From assembly GCA_001600175.1 (NCBI GenBank), contig BCJC01000005.1, positions 1,778,471-1,842,470 of the forward strand: a stretch of 64,000 nucleotides of DNA, in the 5' to 3' direction. A program made the translations under genes and the position numbers. The notes beneath the pieces are model-generated. The model searched no databases. It was given only the letters and a program-made list of their open reading frames with translations, and was not told where the DNA came from. Shown here in pieces: positions 42,822 through 54,771 of the stretch. Source of the stretch: Erythrobasidium yunnanense (lineage: Eukaryota; Basidiomycota; Cystobasidiomycetes; Erythrobasidiales; Erythrobasidiaceae). Position 1 is the stretch's first letter. The number at the start of each line of letters is the position of its first letter.

Positions 42822-43146
42822 ACCACCTTTGACCCATATTCGACACATCCATACACACCGCACCGATACCTCCAGCTAGACATTAGATGCTGCTGATATG
42901 TCAGTCTTAACGGGAAATGTTGTAGCCTCAGGTTCCCTGCCTTTTCGCTTGTAGCTTATCTCGCAAACCATCTAGATTCGCAGTACCTCATCAAGTATTC
43001 GTAATATCGTTTAGCAGCTTTCCTGTCGTTCATGGATCTCTGTAAGGTTAGACAGCGGTCGTATGTACCAGGGCAACACAGCATCCCAATTCAGCAGATC
43101 TTACAGATCTGTGCTATATAATGATTGCTTGCAGTTGCTATTTTTA
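42822..43146. other. Convergent 3' intergenic region
   Basis: The 325 bases between the convergent stops of MSS116 and ALG12 contain no recognisable gene or repeat. Confidence 0.5.
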
Positions 43147-45020
43147 CTATGCTCTTCTACGGAGTATCCATACTTGATCTTCCAGGCGAAACCTAGCTGG
43201 AACTATGCGCACTATCCAATCTGAGAAGGATTCGGGAGATTTGCGCATCAAGTGCTTTATACCCTTCCGCCTTATCACCTCTATGTACTGGCTCAACTGT
43301 AGGGCAATGCCTCCCCAGCCTCTGACCACCTCTACGATTTCGAAGCCTCCTTTCTTACTGAATATGAATGCATCGGGCTCATGCGTCAAGACCCAGTCGA
43401 AGCCTTGATACTGAGCGAGCGAGGTAATATCCAGCGACTCGGACTTATCGTAGACTGCCAGTCTTGGGTTCTGCAGGGGGTTTGTCGCGCCTGTCATCTT
43501 GCTATACACATCCAGATGCACAGTTGTATTCGCGGTGCTTGCATGCGATTGGCGTAGATAGTGCTCGAGACGCACCATCGCGGACCCTCCAGGGTAGTTG
43601 TGAGCAGAGATGCCCAACGCCAACAAAGTGTATGCCAGCGATACCAGGCAGACAGCCAGGAAAGACAGACGCGAAATACGTTTACTGAATCCTCGCCTGT
43701 ATACTCGAGATTAGCCACAGTAAACCTGACACTACGCTCTCTGTAAGACTTACATTTTGGCTATCCCAGCTAAGGCCAAGATGTTGAGTATCGGAACTGC
43801 ATATACTATGAACCTCCATTCTTTATGCTTGAGGCAGCTCATGACTGCTATATATGTGATTGCTGGCAACGATAGCCTTCTAGCAGTTGCTGAACCAGTA
43901 CTCAACAAGCCATATATCGCGAATGGGTAAGCCAGAAGTAGCATGCGAGGAAGATCGGCCAGAAAGTAGGTGTACCAGGGCGATGTGCCCCACTTTTCAG
44001 ACTTGCCTTCTACGACATTGAAGAGCAGGCTTAAGAATTCTGGCCAGACGCTCTTTTGCCAGAAATACGAATCGACGGAAAGCGTAAGGCCTGTAGCCGT
44101 AACGCAATAAGCCATAGGACAAGGATCGCGACATATGCTATGTCGACTTACTCAGAGCCACCAGGCCTGATGTAAGCATCGTGAAGCCGCCTTCTAGCCA
44201 ATCGAGCCTGTCGAGATACCACGCTTGTATCGCTAACGGGGCCAGCAATCCAGCAAGCTCGAGCCGAAGCACTACCGCGAGCGATGTCATGATGGCCAGG
44301 CCTACTAAGACATCCGGTCGCGACCATCTCCGCGTTTCGCGCTGTTTGGGTAGCAAAATCAACGCCAGAGCCATTTGAACTAGCAAATCAAGATGGTTAG
44401 CTCGACTGCGACTTTCTCTAAGGGTTGAGACTCGCCTGACCTGGTCCGAAAGCCATCATGTTTGGAATCGTTCTTCCCAGCCAGAAGGGTATATGAAACT
44501 GGACGCTTGTCAAAATCAAGAATTGCCTTGAGGCTCGCGAGTTGAAGACATCTCGTAAACGTCTAGCGAGAAAGACGAGACAGAGAGCATTTGAAGTAGC
44601 GAGGGCTAGGCGGACTACGGAACGAATTATGTCAGTGGCTTTTGTACGAGGCAGGCAGGCAGGGCACGGACTCGTTACTTGAGATATTAAAGGAGTATAT
44701 AGGCCAATCAGACGCTCGAAAAGACGTATAGGGTAGGCAGCAGTTGCTAAGAAAGTCGCGCCGACAAAGGATCTTGGGAGAGGACCAGGAAACATAAAAT
44801 GGTCATACTAGGAGGTTCGCAGTCAGACACTGAGATAGTCGATGTCTCAGATGGGGCAGCCAACCTTGCTGATATCGAATATGCCTTTCGTAAGGAGGTC
44901 ATGAGTCGCTTGCAGCGTAAAGGATTCTTCGACTTTGGTGAATGGGCATACGAGGACGTGGATCCAGCTGACAGCGATCAGCAGTAGCTCGCAGTAGCGA
45001 TCCTGCCTGGAAAGGCGCAT
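43147..45020 (-). CDS. ALG12: Dolichyl-P-Man:Man7GlcNAc2-PP-Dol alpha-1,6-mannosyltransferase
   Basis: Alg12 (GT22) adds the eighth mannose to the lipid-linked oligosaccharide on the lumenal side of the ER. The N-terminus has the signature [23 protein letters not shown], with the active-site acidic residues in the first lumenal loop, then after an intron [17 protein letters not shown]. Several hydrophobic segments follow (GPGQASLNP region, [55 protein letters not shown]). HKEWRF is a GT22 block. The C-terminal lumenal domain ends at 43147. I chose ATG 45020; an upstream frame extension would overlap the divergent DCC1 start. Only 79 bases separate the two start codons. Confidence 0.87.
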
Positions 45021-45099
45021 GTATTCGTAGAAATCCGAAAAAGAAAGCGCGACCTTTGAAGCCAGTTTGCATCTAAAGCTACTGGCAACGTATAATCCG

Positions 45100-46478
45100 A
45101 TGGCTTCCAACGTATTCAACGTCAGATATCCTCTAGAATCTGCCTCATCGTCTGGCGGCAGCGTGTCCTACTCGCTCATCGAGCTCCCTCCGGCGTTGGC
45201 AGCGTCGACTTCCCAGCTCAGCTCGCTGGTCATCAAAGGCCAGCCCAGCGACGACGCTGTACTCTGTACACCAACAACGACCTATGCTATTCGCGCTGTT
45301 CAGAACTCAAACTCCCTCCTTGTATGCTCAGTCAGACGCGACAGCGACCGTAAACAGATTATCGAAATCGAGAAGACACTCCATCAAACGCTTGAGCTCG
45401 ATGTAGCTGTACCGAGGCTGGATAGGATAACACAGTTGCTCAAAGGCCAGGAATGGTCGCCAGATGACGCCGAAGAGCCAGCTCAGAAAGTAAGCTAATC
45501 AACGCGTAAAGTGCTTCCAGTATTCAGGCTGAGTGCGGAACATACACTTGCAGAAGCGCAAGCTTACACGATATTCTAAGCAAGACATGCTCGATACTGT
45601 GCCCGCAAGCGATGCTCAGATTCTTTCTGCCTTGGATGCCCAGAGAGTGCTCGAGATTGATGGTGAGCCAACTTCGGCGTTGTGTTTCCTTTAATCACAC
45701 ATCTGAAAAACTATTTTGATCAGGATACCTACGCCCGCTGAAAGCCGGCAGCCTGTCTCTGCTACTCAAAAATATCCTCAATACCCTCACTATCCTCTCA
45801 CATCCGCCCACATCGTTTCCGTTAGCAGAACTGGCAGAGAGTCTATATAAGGACGATCAAATATCCTCAGAAGTGATCTCGCAAGTGATAGAGTGGTTCG
45901 GCAGCCAAGATAAAGCAGACTATATGAAGTGGAGTCTCGATCTGAAGCTGGTAGCTACGGAAGTGGGTAAGGACCTGCTTACCAGGCATAGAGTAAGCTA
46001 TACCTTGCATCGGTGGTCGAAAAACCCCGTGGCTAACGGTTGCGAATCGTTCCAGCAAAAGCCCATCAAGATCGATAAGTTCATGCAGGATTGGAAGTCA
46101 GCTCTAGGTGAAGAGCAGGCGCACGAGTGCAAGATGGAGCTACTCTCAGTGAGCTTACATTTGTGCTCCCTCATCGAAGCATTCTGACGTTGAGTCTCGA
46201 TCGATTTGCAGGGGATGTACCTGCTCGAAGCCAACAAGCGGAATCCTGCAGAATCGTCTTTGCTATACTTTCCAGTCTCGAGTCTACCACGAGACGCAGC
46301 ATCTCGCTTTAACGAGTTGTTCAGCGTGCGACCGCGGTGGAAAGTCAGTGAGATCGCACCATTCTTAGCTGATCTTGCAGTGGATGCGAAGAAGAGGGAT
46401 GCATTGACACTGAAATTTACGAGAAAGGTCAAAGGAGAGGAGGATGGCGAGATGTACTATGCTGCCAGAGGTCGCTAG
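45100..46478 (+). CDS. DCC1: Sister chromatid cohesion protein Dcc1
   Basis: Dcc1 is a subunit of the Ctf18-Dcc1-Ctf8 alternative clamp loader, needed for cohesion and replication checkpoint signalling. The ATG at 45100 gives [28 protein letters not shown], then [30 protein letters not shown] (given in part), a region typical of the Dcc1 N-terminus. The middle has [14 protein letters not shown] and an [12 protein letters not shown] winged-helix-like stretch; the end includes [20 protein letters not shown], the conserved final winged-helix motif. Four to five short introns split the gene. The stop is only 51 bases before the next start on the same strand. Confidence 0.83.
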
Positions 46479-46529
46479 AAGCTGTTGTCTTTCGCATAAT
46501 ACGCTCAAGAACTAGACTTTCCGAACACG

Positions 46530-47771
46530 ATGAACTTGATATCACCACCCGAGCTTCAGTACATCACGACATCCTTGCTTGCTGGCAAGCGTAATGACGG
46601 ACGCTCGCTTTTCCAATTTCGCGATATCGTACTCTCGACAAACGTCGTTGCGCAAAGTGCAGGAAGCGCCCGCGTATCTTGCGGTGGAACAGATATTATA
46701 GTCGGCATACGTCTGGAAGCAGAATCTATCCATGCAGGCGAAAGTGACCGAGTAGAGCTGAGCTTAGAGGTGTAAGATGATTTCGACGCAACAGCAAAAG
46801 AGCTTTCTTGGCTGAAGTGTTATAATTGCAGATCACAGCCTGCTCTACAATCACTTGCGAATGATCCTACGTCTTCCCTCATCTCCCATGCCGCGACCCT
46901 TACTTCCTACCTGTCTCGAAGTCCCCAGCTCGTCATCCTGAAAGGGCGCAAAACATGGAAGCTCTACATCGATATATCTGTACTAGCTTCAGGAGGAGGT
47001 GGAAATCTACACGATGTTCTTGCGATAGCGCTCAAGAGCGCATTATGGGACCTCAAAATCCCAAGGACAAGAGTCGTGCAGCATATCAAGCCTGCACAGA
47101 AAGGCAAGGGTAGTAGTGCAAACAACGAGGGGAAAGATATAGACATGCTGGATGGAGGCAATGACGAGACGAGGAAGAAGAGCAATATGGAAATGCTTCT
47201 GCAAGGAAGGAAATCGAAAGATGCAGAAAGCACAGCGTCGGCAGCGGATTTCGAGCTGCTAGACTATGAAGCAGAAGCTGGAGAGCCACTTGCAGGGAGA
47301 GAGTCCTTGCCGCTTTCGATTACGCTAAATTTGGTAGGCACAAGTACCAAGGTGCATCAGCGAGGGTGGACTGACTTTTCATCCCTTTCTACAGACACCG
47401 AAAACTCTACAACCATTCCTAGACGCAACATTACACGAATCCTACTGTGCGCCAGCAAGAATTATTTTCAGCTTTTCGCAGCCCAGTCAGGCAAGCCAGA
47501 ACAAGGAGCCCTTACTTCATGGTGTGAAGCAAGAGATTCCGGACGGATCAATAGCCAGTATAGGTAGCGAGATACCTTACGATCGGCTAGAAACTCTGAT
47601 AGACGTGCGTCTTCATACCTCAGTCCTGTCATTCAGGAAGTCAGCTGATCCCTACTGTTGCGGCTGCAGACGGCGGCAGAGCTATCGAAAAGCTTGAATG
47701 ATGCGGTAGATACGCTCTTGAAAGACCCTGCCACGTCTCGAAACGGCGCCAGACTTGGGACGTTCGCTTAA
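46530..47771 (+). CDS. RRP42: Exosome complex subunit Rrp42
   Basis: Rrp42 is one of the six RNase PH-like subunits forming the core ring of the RNA exosome. The start MNLISPPELQYITTSLLAGK and RNDGRSLFQFRDIVLST are typical, followed by GSARVSCGGTDIIVGIR. The second half has LYIDISVLASGGG, LHDVLAIALKSALWDLKIP and SLPLSITLNL. A long charged insert (about 60 residues, GSSANNEGKDIDMLDGGND and onward) separates the two beta-strand blocks and looks disordered. Three to four introns are present, and the last exon ends NGARLGTFA. Like other eukaryotic ring subunits it should be catalytically inactive. It follows DCC1 very closely, which could mean overlapping transcription units. Confidence 0.87.
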
Positions 47772-48049
47772 ACCCCCGAGTCTCGCCTCCGGGCTTGAGT
47801 TGCTATCCGGCATCTGGGGGATGATCCTTATGCTTACCGAGTCGCCTGACTCTGACAATAGTCTGCACTGTTGCTGTGTACAGATGCGCTCATTTGACGA
47901 GTCCGCTGCCAGATGTGTCGGGCTAAACGCCCCGCGTCAGTAGATGACGAACAACAAATGTAGTGAACGTGCCTTGTTGATACGACAATCCGCCGGCTCG
48001 GCTAGTGTACACAGCTGCGCAGCTTTAGAAGATCTATGTAGCGGCCAAT

Positions 48050-49849
48050 CTACGGTCTTCCCGTCACAGCATGATAGATGACTACTGCCAGACATACAAA
48101 CATGACTACTATACCTATGACAAGCAGTGCTTTCGCCAGTAACCTTGCGCCCTTGAAGTCCTCCTCGACTTCAGGTCCGTCCGTTGCGCGCTCCGAGCCT
48201 AGAGGTCTGAACAGTTTGAGATAGAATATTGCGGGCAGTATGAATGAAATTGTGGTGGACCCTGTCGAGCCGATGATGCCTAGTACGAGCTCGAGTTGCG
48301 TGACTTCCATTGCTATCAGGAAAGTAATGAGGAGCAGGAGAGTGGTTAGAACAATGTGCTTGGTAGATGTGTCAGGACCGTGGAACAGGTGCGTCAAAGA
48401 CGCCCTGCATGGCAGAATCTGCAATGGGTAGCTGGAAACGATTCAGCGAAACGATCGCAAAAGTACAGACCGTGGGCAGGCTTACCTGAACAGCACCAGA
48501 ATGACGATACCAGCACGGCATATGTTGATGAAGGCGCTATCGTGATAGGCGGTCATAATGTTGCTTGGAACCTGTTTGCGGCGGGGTGCGGTTAGGGACA
48601 AAACGAGGCGTCAAAGCGGGCCAGCAGCGAAGTGCTACGTTCTGTCTTACCTTCTCCCCAAACGTAAGATACCCTAGTACCCCGATGGTCTCGTAAATGG
48701 CAGCCGCCGAGCCGATGCTCACCCCCATGACCAGGTTCATCCTTTCCTGAGTATTGCGCCGGAGCTCGTTGAAGCAGCTGAATAGGTTCTGACTACAAGT
48801 AAAACCGAAGATTACCACAGGTAGAGATGATATTATCGAAGTTTTGAAGACAAAGAGGTGACTTGGTGAGGAAGGAGGCAGGGAATGCTGGTAGAAGTAC
48901 TTGTAGACCACGACGAGAACCTAAAACAGAGATTGAGCACGTATTAGTAGAGTACAGCAGCCTGGCGGGCTCGCGGAGGCTACCAGGGCCAGATGCGAAG
49001 CAGCTTGGAAAAAGAAAGCTTACCAAGTCGAAGACGGCCAGCAAGGCTATGTAAGACGTGAATCTCAGGGAGTTCAGCTGTCTCAAATAGCACAAAGGCG
49101 TGAGAATAGCCATCGCCACGACTATCCACAGGCCTCTGTCTAATATCCAAGCCGGAGGGTCTCTATCGAAGCTCAGGATGACCCTCGGCATCAGGCTTCC
49201 GATGATTATCAGATATGAGGTGGCTACTCCTGCACATTTTATCGCTATCGCGCCATCAAAGACGAAAGCTACGGAGGGATAGGTCATGTCGCTTAAAGCT
49301 GCGAATGACGCTGTCCGATGAGGTCGAACAAGGGAAGCCGAGCGGGAGAGTAGATATAGTCCATAGAAGGAGAGGAGTCCAGAGAAGACAATGATCGACA
49401 TGCCGGGTATCACACCACAAGATGCGACCGAGTGAGGCATGGCCTGGGCACAACTCGGTCAGTCCGCATTGTAGCGCCTTGAAAGTGATCATATATATGT
49501 ACCATCATTCCAGTCCCCAGGATAGTGTTGGAAACTATCAAAATAACGGAGGAAAGGGAAGGAAAATCAGTCTGCCAAACTAGATTGCCGGCCAGGTGCC
49601 TTGAGCGTCTTGCGGGAGTCGACGTACGGTTGCTGATGCATGATATCAAGGTTGCACGGCCTTCTTTCTCTGCCAAAGTTAATGTTTTGGTACAGGTCGT
49701 CCATACCCTTTGTCAATCGTACTCGACATACCCGGTTTCGCGAGCAGTCCAGCGTGTTCGGTGCCGTTTGTGCTTGCATCTTGTATGGAATCTTGCTGAG
49801 AAGCATCACTATCGGTGTCCGCCAGGCGTGTATAGGGTAATTGGGCCAT
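48050..49849 (-). CDS. Amino acid/auxin permease family transporter, vacuolar Avt type
   Basis: This is a member of the AAAP family, similar to yeast Avt6/Avt7, which export amino acids from the vacuole. The N-terminus is a soluble Ser/Asp-rich region (MAQLPYTRLADTDSDASQQD). The first intron joins KP to EKEGRATL. Then SSVILIVSNTILGTGM is the family's first transmembrane signature. Further TM segments include IIVFSGLLSFYGLYLLSRSA, VAFVFDGAIAIKCAGVATSY, GLWIVVAMAILTPLCYL, and near the end HIVLTTLLLLITFLIAM and VLGIIGSTGSTTISFILPAI. About six introns are present. The start codon is only 64 bases from the divergent CSN5 start. Substrate and direction are inferred from family only. Confidence 0.82.
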
Positions 49850-49913
49850 ATTAAGGCGTTCGCGCAGAGGGTAACCTGCGCTTGACTTCGTACGGTTAGA
49901 AACATCACGAAAG
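49850..49913. promoter_or_regulatory. Compact divergent promoter between the AVT-type gene and CSN5
   Basis: Only 64 bases separate the two divergent start codons, so both leaders are very short or the promoters overlap the opposite gene. No TATA box is visible. Confidence 0.5.
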
Positions 49914-51306
49914 ATGGACAGCGGTACTGCTCAGAAGACGTTTGAATTGAACAACAACATCCAGACGGTAGACAGCATCTACGCCTACGATGCAGCGGAG
50001 CAGAAAGCCGTCCTGAATGGTCGACCCTGGAAAGCTGATCCGCACTACTTCAAATACGTGAAGATCTCAGCAGTAGCACTCGTCAAGATGGTCACACATG
50101 CTCGTTCAGGCGGGCAGTACGAGATCATGGGCTTGATGCAGGGAAAGATTCAGGACGAGACTTTCATCGTGATGGACGCTTTCGCCCTCCCTGTGCTCGG
50201 TACAGAGACTAGGGTCAATGCTGGAAGTGAGGGTGATGAGTACATGGTCCAGTATCAAGACATTTGCAAGAAGGTCAGACCGGCTCATGCTCGATAGAAT
50301 CGACGAACTGACGCGTTGTCTCGACTCTGGACTGCAGGTCGGACGACCTGAGAATGTAGTAGGATGGTACCACTCTCATCCTGGCTACGGGTGCTGGCTG
50401 TCTGGAATCGACGTGACGACTCAACTCACAAATCAGACCTTTATCGATCCTTTCCTAGCTATTGTCATCGATCCCAACCGCACCATATCTGCTGGAAAGG
50501 TCGAAATTGGTGCTTTCAGAGCTTATCCTGAGGTAGGCTGCCTCGTTTGCTCCCGTAGAAATGCCTAAGTGTGACCCTTTTCTTGTTAGAACTACACTCC
50601 TCCCAACACACAAGCTTCCGATTATCAATCTATACCTCTGAATAAGATCGAAGACTTTGGTGTTCATTCATCCCGCTACTACCCTCTGGAAATCTCCCAT
50701 TTCAAGTCATCCCTCGACACTCAGTTGCTAGATCTTCTGTGGAATAAGTACTGGGTGATGACATTGTCCCAGTCTCCTCTTATCTCCGTAGGTGTCTCGC
50801 CCCTTACCTTTCGCAAACCAGCTAACCTTTACAAAATGCAGAACCGAGCCTATATGACTTCTCAGATCTCCGACCTGACTGAGAAACTATCGCGAGCGGA
50901 GAACTCTGTCACAAATCGAGCAAATATCACCTCATTAGCACCAGAAGCCGCTAGCGCCAAAGCTACAGGCTCGACAGGCGCTCCCAACGGCAAAGGAAAG
51001 GACAAAGACGCTACGAGCACCAATGGAAGTTCAGCTGGACCCCAGCCTAAGGATGAGACAGCTCTTAGCAAAGTCGTAAAAGACGGAGAGAAGATCACAG
51101 TAGAATGCCATCACGGAATGATGTAGGTCAAGCAGCTTATTACGCTCGATATTCCGCTGATCCCTCTTGTCGGCTCTTGCAGTGGTCAGATACTTAAAGA
51201 CATGCTATTCAACAACTCGACGGTCCTCCCTCCTCCGGTCGATGCTAGAGGTCACAGAGCCATGAATGCCAATCTGCAAGGAGTGATGCAGTCGGCATTG
51301 GCTTAG
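49914..51306 (+). CDS. CSN5: COP9 signalosome subunit 5 (JAMM deneddylase)
   Basis: Csn5 is the zinc metallo-isopeptidase that removes NEDD8 from cullins. The start [20 protein letters not shown] and [18 protein letters not shown] match the family N-terminus. The JAMM site is complete: Glu in [10 protein letters not shown] and [32 protein letters not shown] is the Ins-1-like block of Csn5. The long C-terminal part includes [20 protein letters not shown], helical segments and a Ser/Ala/Lys linker, then the final helix ending [14 protein letters not shown]. About four introns split the gene. It is a single housekeeping copy with no sign of damage. Confidence 0.92.
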
Positions 51307-51545
51307 ACTACAACGATTAGACTCCTATCACTTCTATCTGTTTGAGTGCCATGTAGCCATAGTTTCGTAATGCTATTTTCGTTGTTAGACGTTCGCGCTA
51401 TTCTAGATTGAAAGCTACAAGAGGTGCAAAGCACAGCAAAGCTGATGTGATATAACTGGACGGCGTAACTGGAGGTGCACTCATGCCTTCGCAGTCATGA
51501 CACTCCTCTGTCCCAAACCGACACGACTTGGACCGCTCATTCACA

Positions 51546-52352
51546 ATGGCACAAGGTACATGCCTAGAATGTATTAGTATGTTATTGAAGCTAACTGCTT
51601 GCCTACGCCGACACCTCTCCGTGCGACTTCGTTCCTACAATGCTCGACCTTCGCGACGCCTCGACGACATCTGGCAGTCCCGCGCAACTTCCGACTGCTC
51701 GAGGAGCTTGAGAAGGGCGAGAAAGGCGGCGATGGCTGTCAGTATCGCTGCGTCTATGCTTACTGGAACGCCAGGCTGATACGACGCCCTTTGCGATTGA
51801 CGGCCATACTTAGCCTGCTCGTACGGCCTCGTCGATGGAGAAGATATCACTATGAGCAAGTGGAACGGAACGATATTGGGACCTCCCCACGTATGCCCAT
51901 CCTTATGATGCGAGAGTAAGCGTTATTTGGCTGACCGCAGGACCGCCTTGTTGGCCTATCGGTGCAGTCCGTACACGAGAACAGAATCTATTCCCTAGAC
52001 ATCGACTGCCCAGACTCCTACCCGGATAAGCCTCCTACCGTACAATTCCTAACCAAGGTCAATCTCCCTGCGGTCAAGAGCGATGGAAAGGTACATCAAC
52101 AGCATGTACTTCTATCAGCATCCCTGACTCCTCCTTGCGTGGTCTACAGGTGGACTTCTCGAAGATCCAGACACTTTCGAATTGGCAACGATCCATCACG
52201 ATAAACGATATTCTCGTCGCAATCCGAAGGTAAGGCGGAGCGTAGTCTTGGCTTCTCTTATTGTTCTCTGATACACTGTTACTTGTAGATCGATGGCAGA
52301 GCCCGCGAACCGTAAACTGCCGCAGCCGCCTGAGGGCACTACATATGCCTGA
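51546..52352 (+). CDS. MMS2: Ubiquitin E2 variant Mms2 (UEV)
   Basis: Mms2 partners Ubc13 to build Lys63-linked ubiquitin chains in post-replication repair. Six exons (51546-51555, 51678-51737, 51814-51890, 51968-52090, 52150-52229, 52289-52352) give 137 residues. The protein reads MAQVPRNFRLLEELEKGEKG, then SYGLVDGEDITMSKWNGTI, HENRIYSLDIDCPDSYPDKP, NWQRSSTINDILVAI and MAEPANRKLPQPPEGTTYA. At the place where E2s carry the catalytic cysteine there is LTKVNLPAVKSDGK, with no cysteine, which marks it as a UEV. The first exon is only ten bases. All joints keep the frame. Confidence 0.93.
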
Positions 52353-52637
52353 TTAGCTGAAGGCCAGGCCGGCTGGGTATCAAGACGATTCAGTACCCAG
52401 ATTGACGGATGTATCATCATACAGAAGCCTTGTCACGTTCTGACAGACATTGCTGATGCGACTATAAGTTTGACATTTCCGCATGTTCCGCTGACTTGTC
52501 TTTGAATCCCGCCTTCAACGCGTCAAGGCTTACATAGTATTCTATTATACGACGAGGTGTTGGAAAATGTCATACTGTGACAGGATGCGACATTCGAAGT
52601 CGCGTTTTGGCTAAGACATGCGAACATAAGGGACAGA

Positions 52638-53499
52638 TCAACAACCTCCTCCGCCACCTCCTCCGTCTCCTCCTCCTCCTGAACTTCCTCCTCCACCACA
52701 GCTTCCTCCTCCTCCTGAACTACCACCTCCGCCGTCACCGCCCCATCCTCCACCTGATGAATGGCCTCCGTAGTGACTGCTTGAGTAATCATACGACGGT
52801 ACATACGATGAGGTGTATGTCGCTGAGCTGTATGTTTGAGCAGGTCGAGAGTAGCTAATGGGCTTATACGTGCTGGACGATGTGTAAGGCGGCTTTCGAT
52901 TACCTCCAGACGATGTAGACCGGTTGTTACCAGTTGACGAAGGCGTTCTAGCTGCGACAGTCTCATGGAAGGTGTCTTGCGAAGACTCGGAATCCCAGCT
53001 GCCTGGCATGGGCTGGGCTGCCATGGGGACTACATTCTGAGGGACTTTCTGATTCGATGGCGTCCTGATCGAGGCTGCTCTGCTGGAATATGGAGAGCTA
53101 TCAGGAATGGGAGTCGGTCTCCTGACGATCTTGGGCTTTGGTTCTGGGGCTGCGGGCGACGGAACCTTCGGAATAATAGCTGGTCTGTCTGGCTCCTGCC
53201 CCGACGCGCTCCTGGTCTGTCGAGGAACTCTGGCTGACTGAAGCGGCTTGGCTGCTTGTGCTGATAGCGGCTTGATGGTGCCTTGGGTTCTAACAGATTG
53301 ATAAGCTGGCTGAGAGCGTCCGAAGGCCGCGACTTACTCCTTGGATCCAGCTTTCTTGGAGCGGCTGCCGGCTAGTCCACACGACAGTACCTCCTTAAGC
53401 CTTCTGTGAGGCCTGTGGTGAGTAGGTCAGCTACGCTCGTATCATGAAAGACAGATTGTTGACGTACTTGGACTTTGAAGCTTTGGCTTGCTGAGGCAT
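52638..53499 (-). CDS. Low-complexity Ser/Gly-rich protein, unknown
   Basis: The start (MPQQAKASKSK|PHRRLKEVLSCG) is followed by two short introns and a main exon rich in Pro, Ser, Arg and Lys (VPSPAAPEPKPKIVRRPTP). Tyr/Ser-rich sequence follows (TYSSATYTSSYVPSYDYSSS), then glycine runs with two isolated cysteines, ending GGGGGGGC. There is no signal peptide and no known domain. The composition suggests an intrinsically disordered, phase-separating or structural protein. The C-terminal cysteine is not in a CaaX context. The glycine-rich end resembles that of the CaaX protein at 16043-16763 only in composition. Confidence 0.5.
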
Positions 53500-53864
53500 A
53501 TCGGGCGCTTGACTGATAGTAACGGAAGCAAGAGCCAAGCAGCAGCTACTCTGAAAGCTAGGTCCAAGGTCAATCACTGAACAGGCGATGTTTTGCGTCC
53601 GACACAGACAAATTCACTGAAATTTCGACACCACAGATCGCATTAATCCAGACGATCGAGAATCACCACCTTCAGCAGGTCTCTATGGTTATAAGGCATC
53701 TACTCTTTCCGAAACATATTGAAAATTTCGAAACTCTGGTCTACAACAGGCAGTGCTTTATGTCAAGCGAGAGAGGCGGTGTGTGGGAGGTGAAACGCTG
53801 CAGTCGCTCCTCACGCTCTGCTTCATATAACCCGACATAACGCAAAGTCGCTCGAGCTGAAAAG
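53500..53864. other. Divergent intergenic region
   Basis: About 365 bases separate the Ser/Gly-rich gene and the first of the tandem pair. The sequence CATATAA at 53824-53830, about 40 bases before the plus-strand ATG at 53865, could serve as a TATA element. No gene is visible. Confidence 0.45.
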
Positions 53865-54419
53865 ATGTTTACGGCTACCCTGTATGGTGTCGCTACACAA
53901 GGAGCTCGGCATTTCGGCTGGTTCAAGGAAGACAAAGATTGGCCGGTCACTCCCATTAATGCCTCGAGACCTGCCAGAGAGCGATTTGGGGTTGTCGAGC
54001 TCTCCGAAGGACATTATCAACGACTACGACCGGGTGCAGGAAATGTTGGAGAGTTGCGTGGAAACGCTTGCGGTAAGATCAATCTCGCAAACGAGTCTCT
54101 TCGAAAGGAGAATGGCGCCCACAAGTCAATCACCATAGCCATTGCCAGGGACGAAGGTGGCGGGCTGCCAAAGAGCCAGTACACGCTATACCAGCAAGTC
54201 AGCCTCAAGCAGATAACACGCAAACAAGAATTGCTCGGGAAAGGTCATTGGCTGTACTTCGACAGTACTAGCTGTACCTGGGTGCCAGGGGCGACCACAA
54301 GCGTAGTAAATGCGGGACGGGTTTGGGTAGGAGGGTTTCTAGCGACGTTTGAAGAGCCCGATGGCAGGGGTGGCGTACTGGTGAAGAACCAGTACAGCTT
54401 CGATAGCCTTGTGCCCTGA
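53865..54419 (+). CDS. Orphan protein, tandem paralog of 54772-55335
   Basis: A single exon encodes 184 residues. It starts MFTATLYGVATQGARHFGWF, followed by KED and a Pro-rich linker. The middle has LSEGHYQRLRPGAGNVGE and SITIAIARDEGG. The end is RVWVGGFLATF ... KNQYSFDSLVP. The neighbouring gene shows the same frame of conserved points (MFEAHIFGIAIQNGRWFGWF, QISIAIPGD, RIWVG, EYNLDSIAE). No signal peptide or membrane segment is visible, and I recognise no domain. The pattern suggests a small beta-rich fold. Confidence 0.65.
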   Translation: MFTATLYGVATQGARHFGWFKEDKDWPVTPINASRPARERFGVVELSEGHYQRLRPGAGNVGELRGNACGKINLANESLRKENGAHKSITIAIARDEGGGLPKSQYTLYQQVSLKQITRKQELLGKGHWLYFDSTSCTWVPGATTSVVNAGRVWVGGFLATFEEPDGRGGVLVKNQYSFDSLVP

Positions 54420-54771
54420 CACAACGAAGCAGCGTATGTAGCAGTCAACACATAAAAATGAGTCATTAGCAATGCCCTGCCTGATGCAATGTTGTGCGCG
54501 TTCGGCGAATAAAAGCCAGCCTATCGTCTCGGCCAGCTCTGTCTCAGATTCCTGAACAGCCTTCCTAGTCGAATGAACATCGGAGAGGCTCCCTCGCACC
54601 GGCTACTGCGTCAGCCATTGACCCCTAGTATCGGTAGTGCATGCGAAAACTCTGACATGCTAGTCGAGTTGAGGCTATGCCTTCTGCTTAGTGGACGGTC
54701 AGGGATTATTGGGAGAGAGTCTGCTTTGTTATGAGAGCTGCACTCGCCAAAGTGAAGTAGACGGATCGAAA
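54420..54771. other. Intergenic region between tandem paralogs
   Basis: The 352 bases between the two paralogs contain no convincing gene. The frame of the second gene is open upstream to 54691, but similarity to the first copy begins at the ATG at 54772. Confidence 0.45.
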
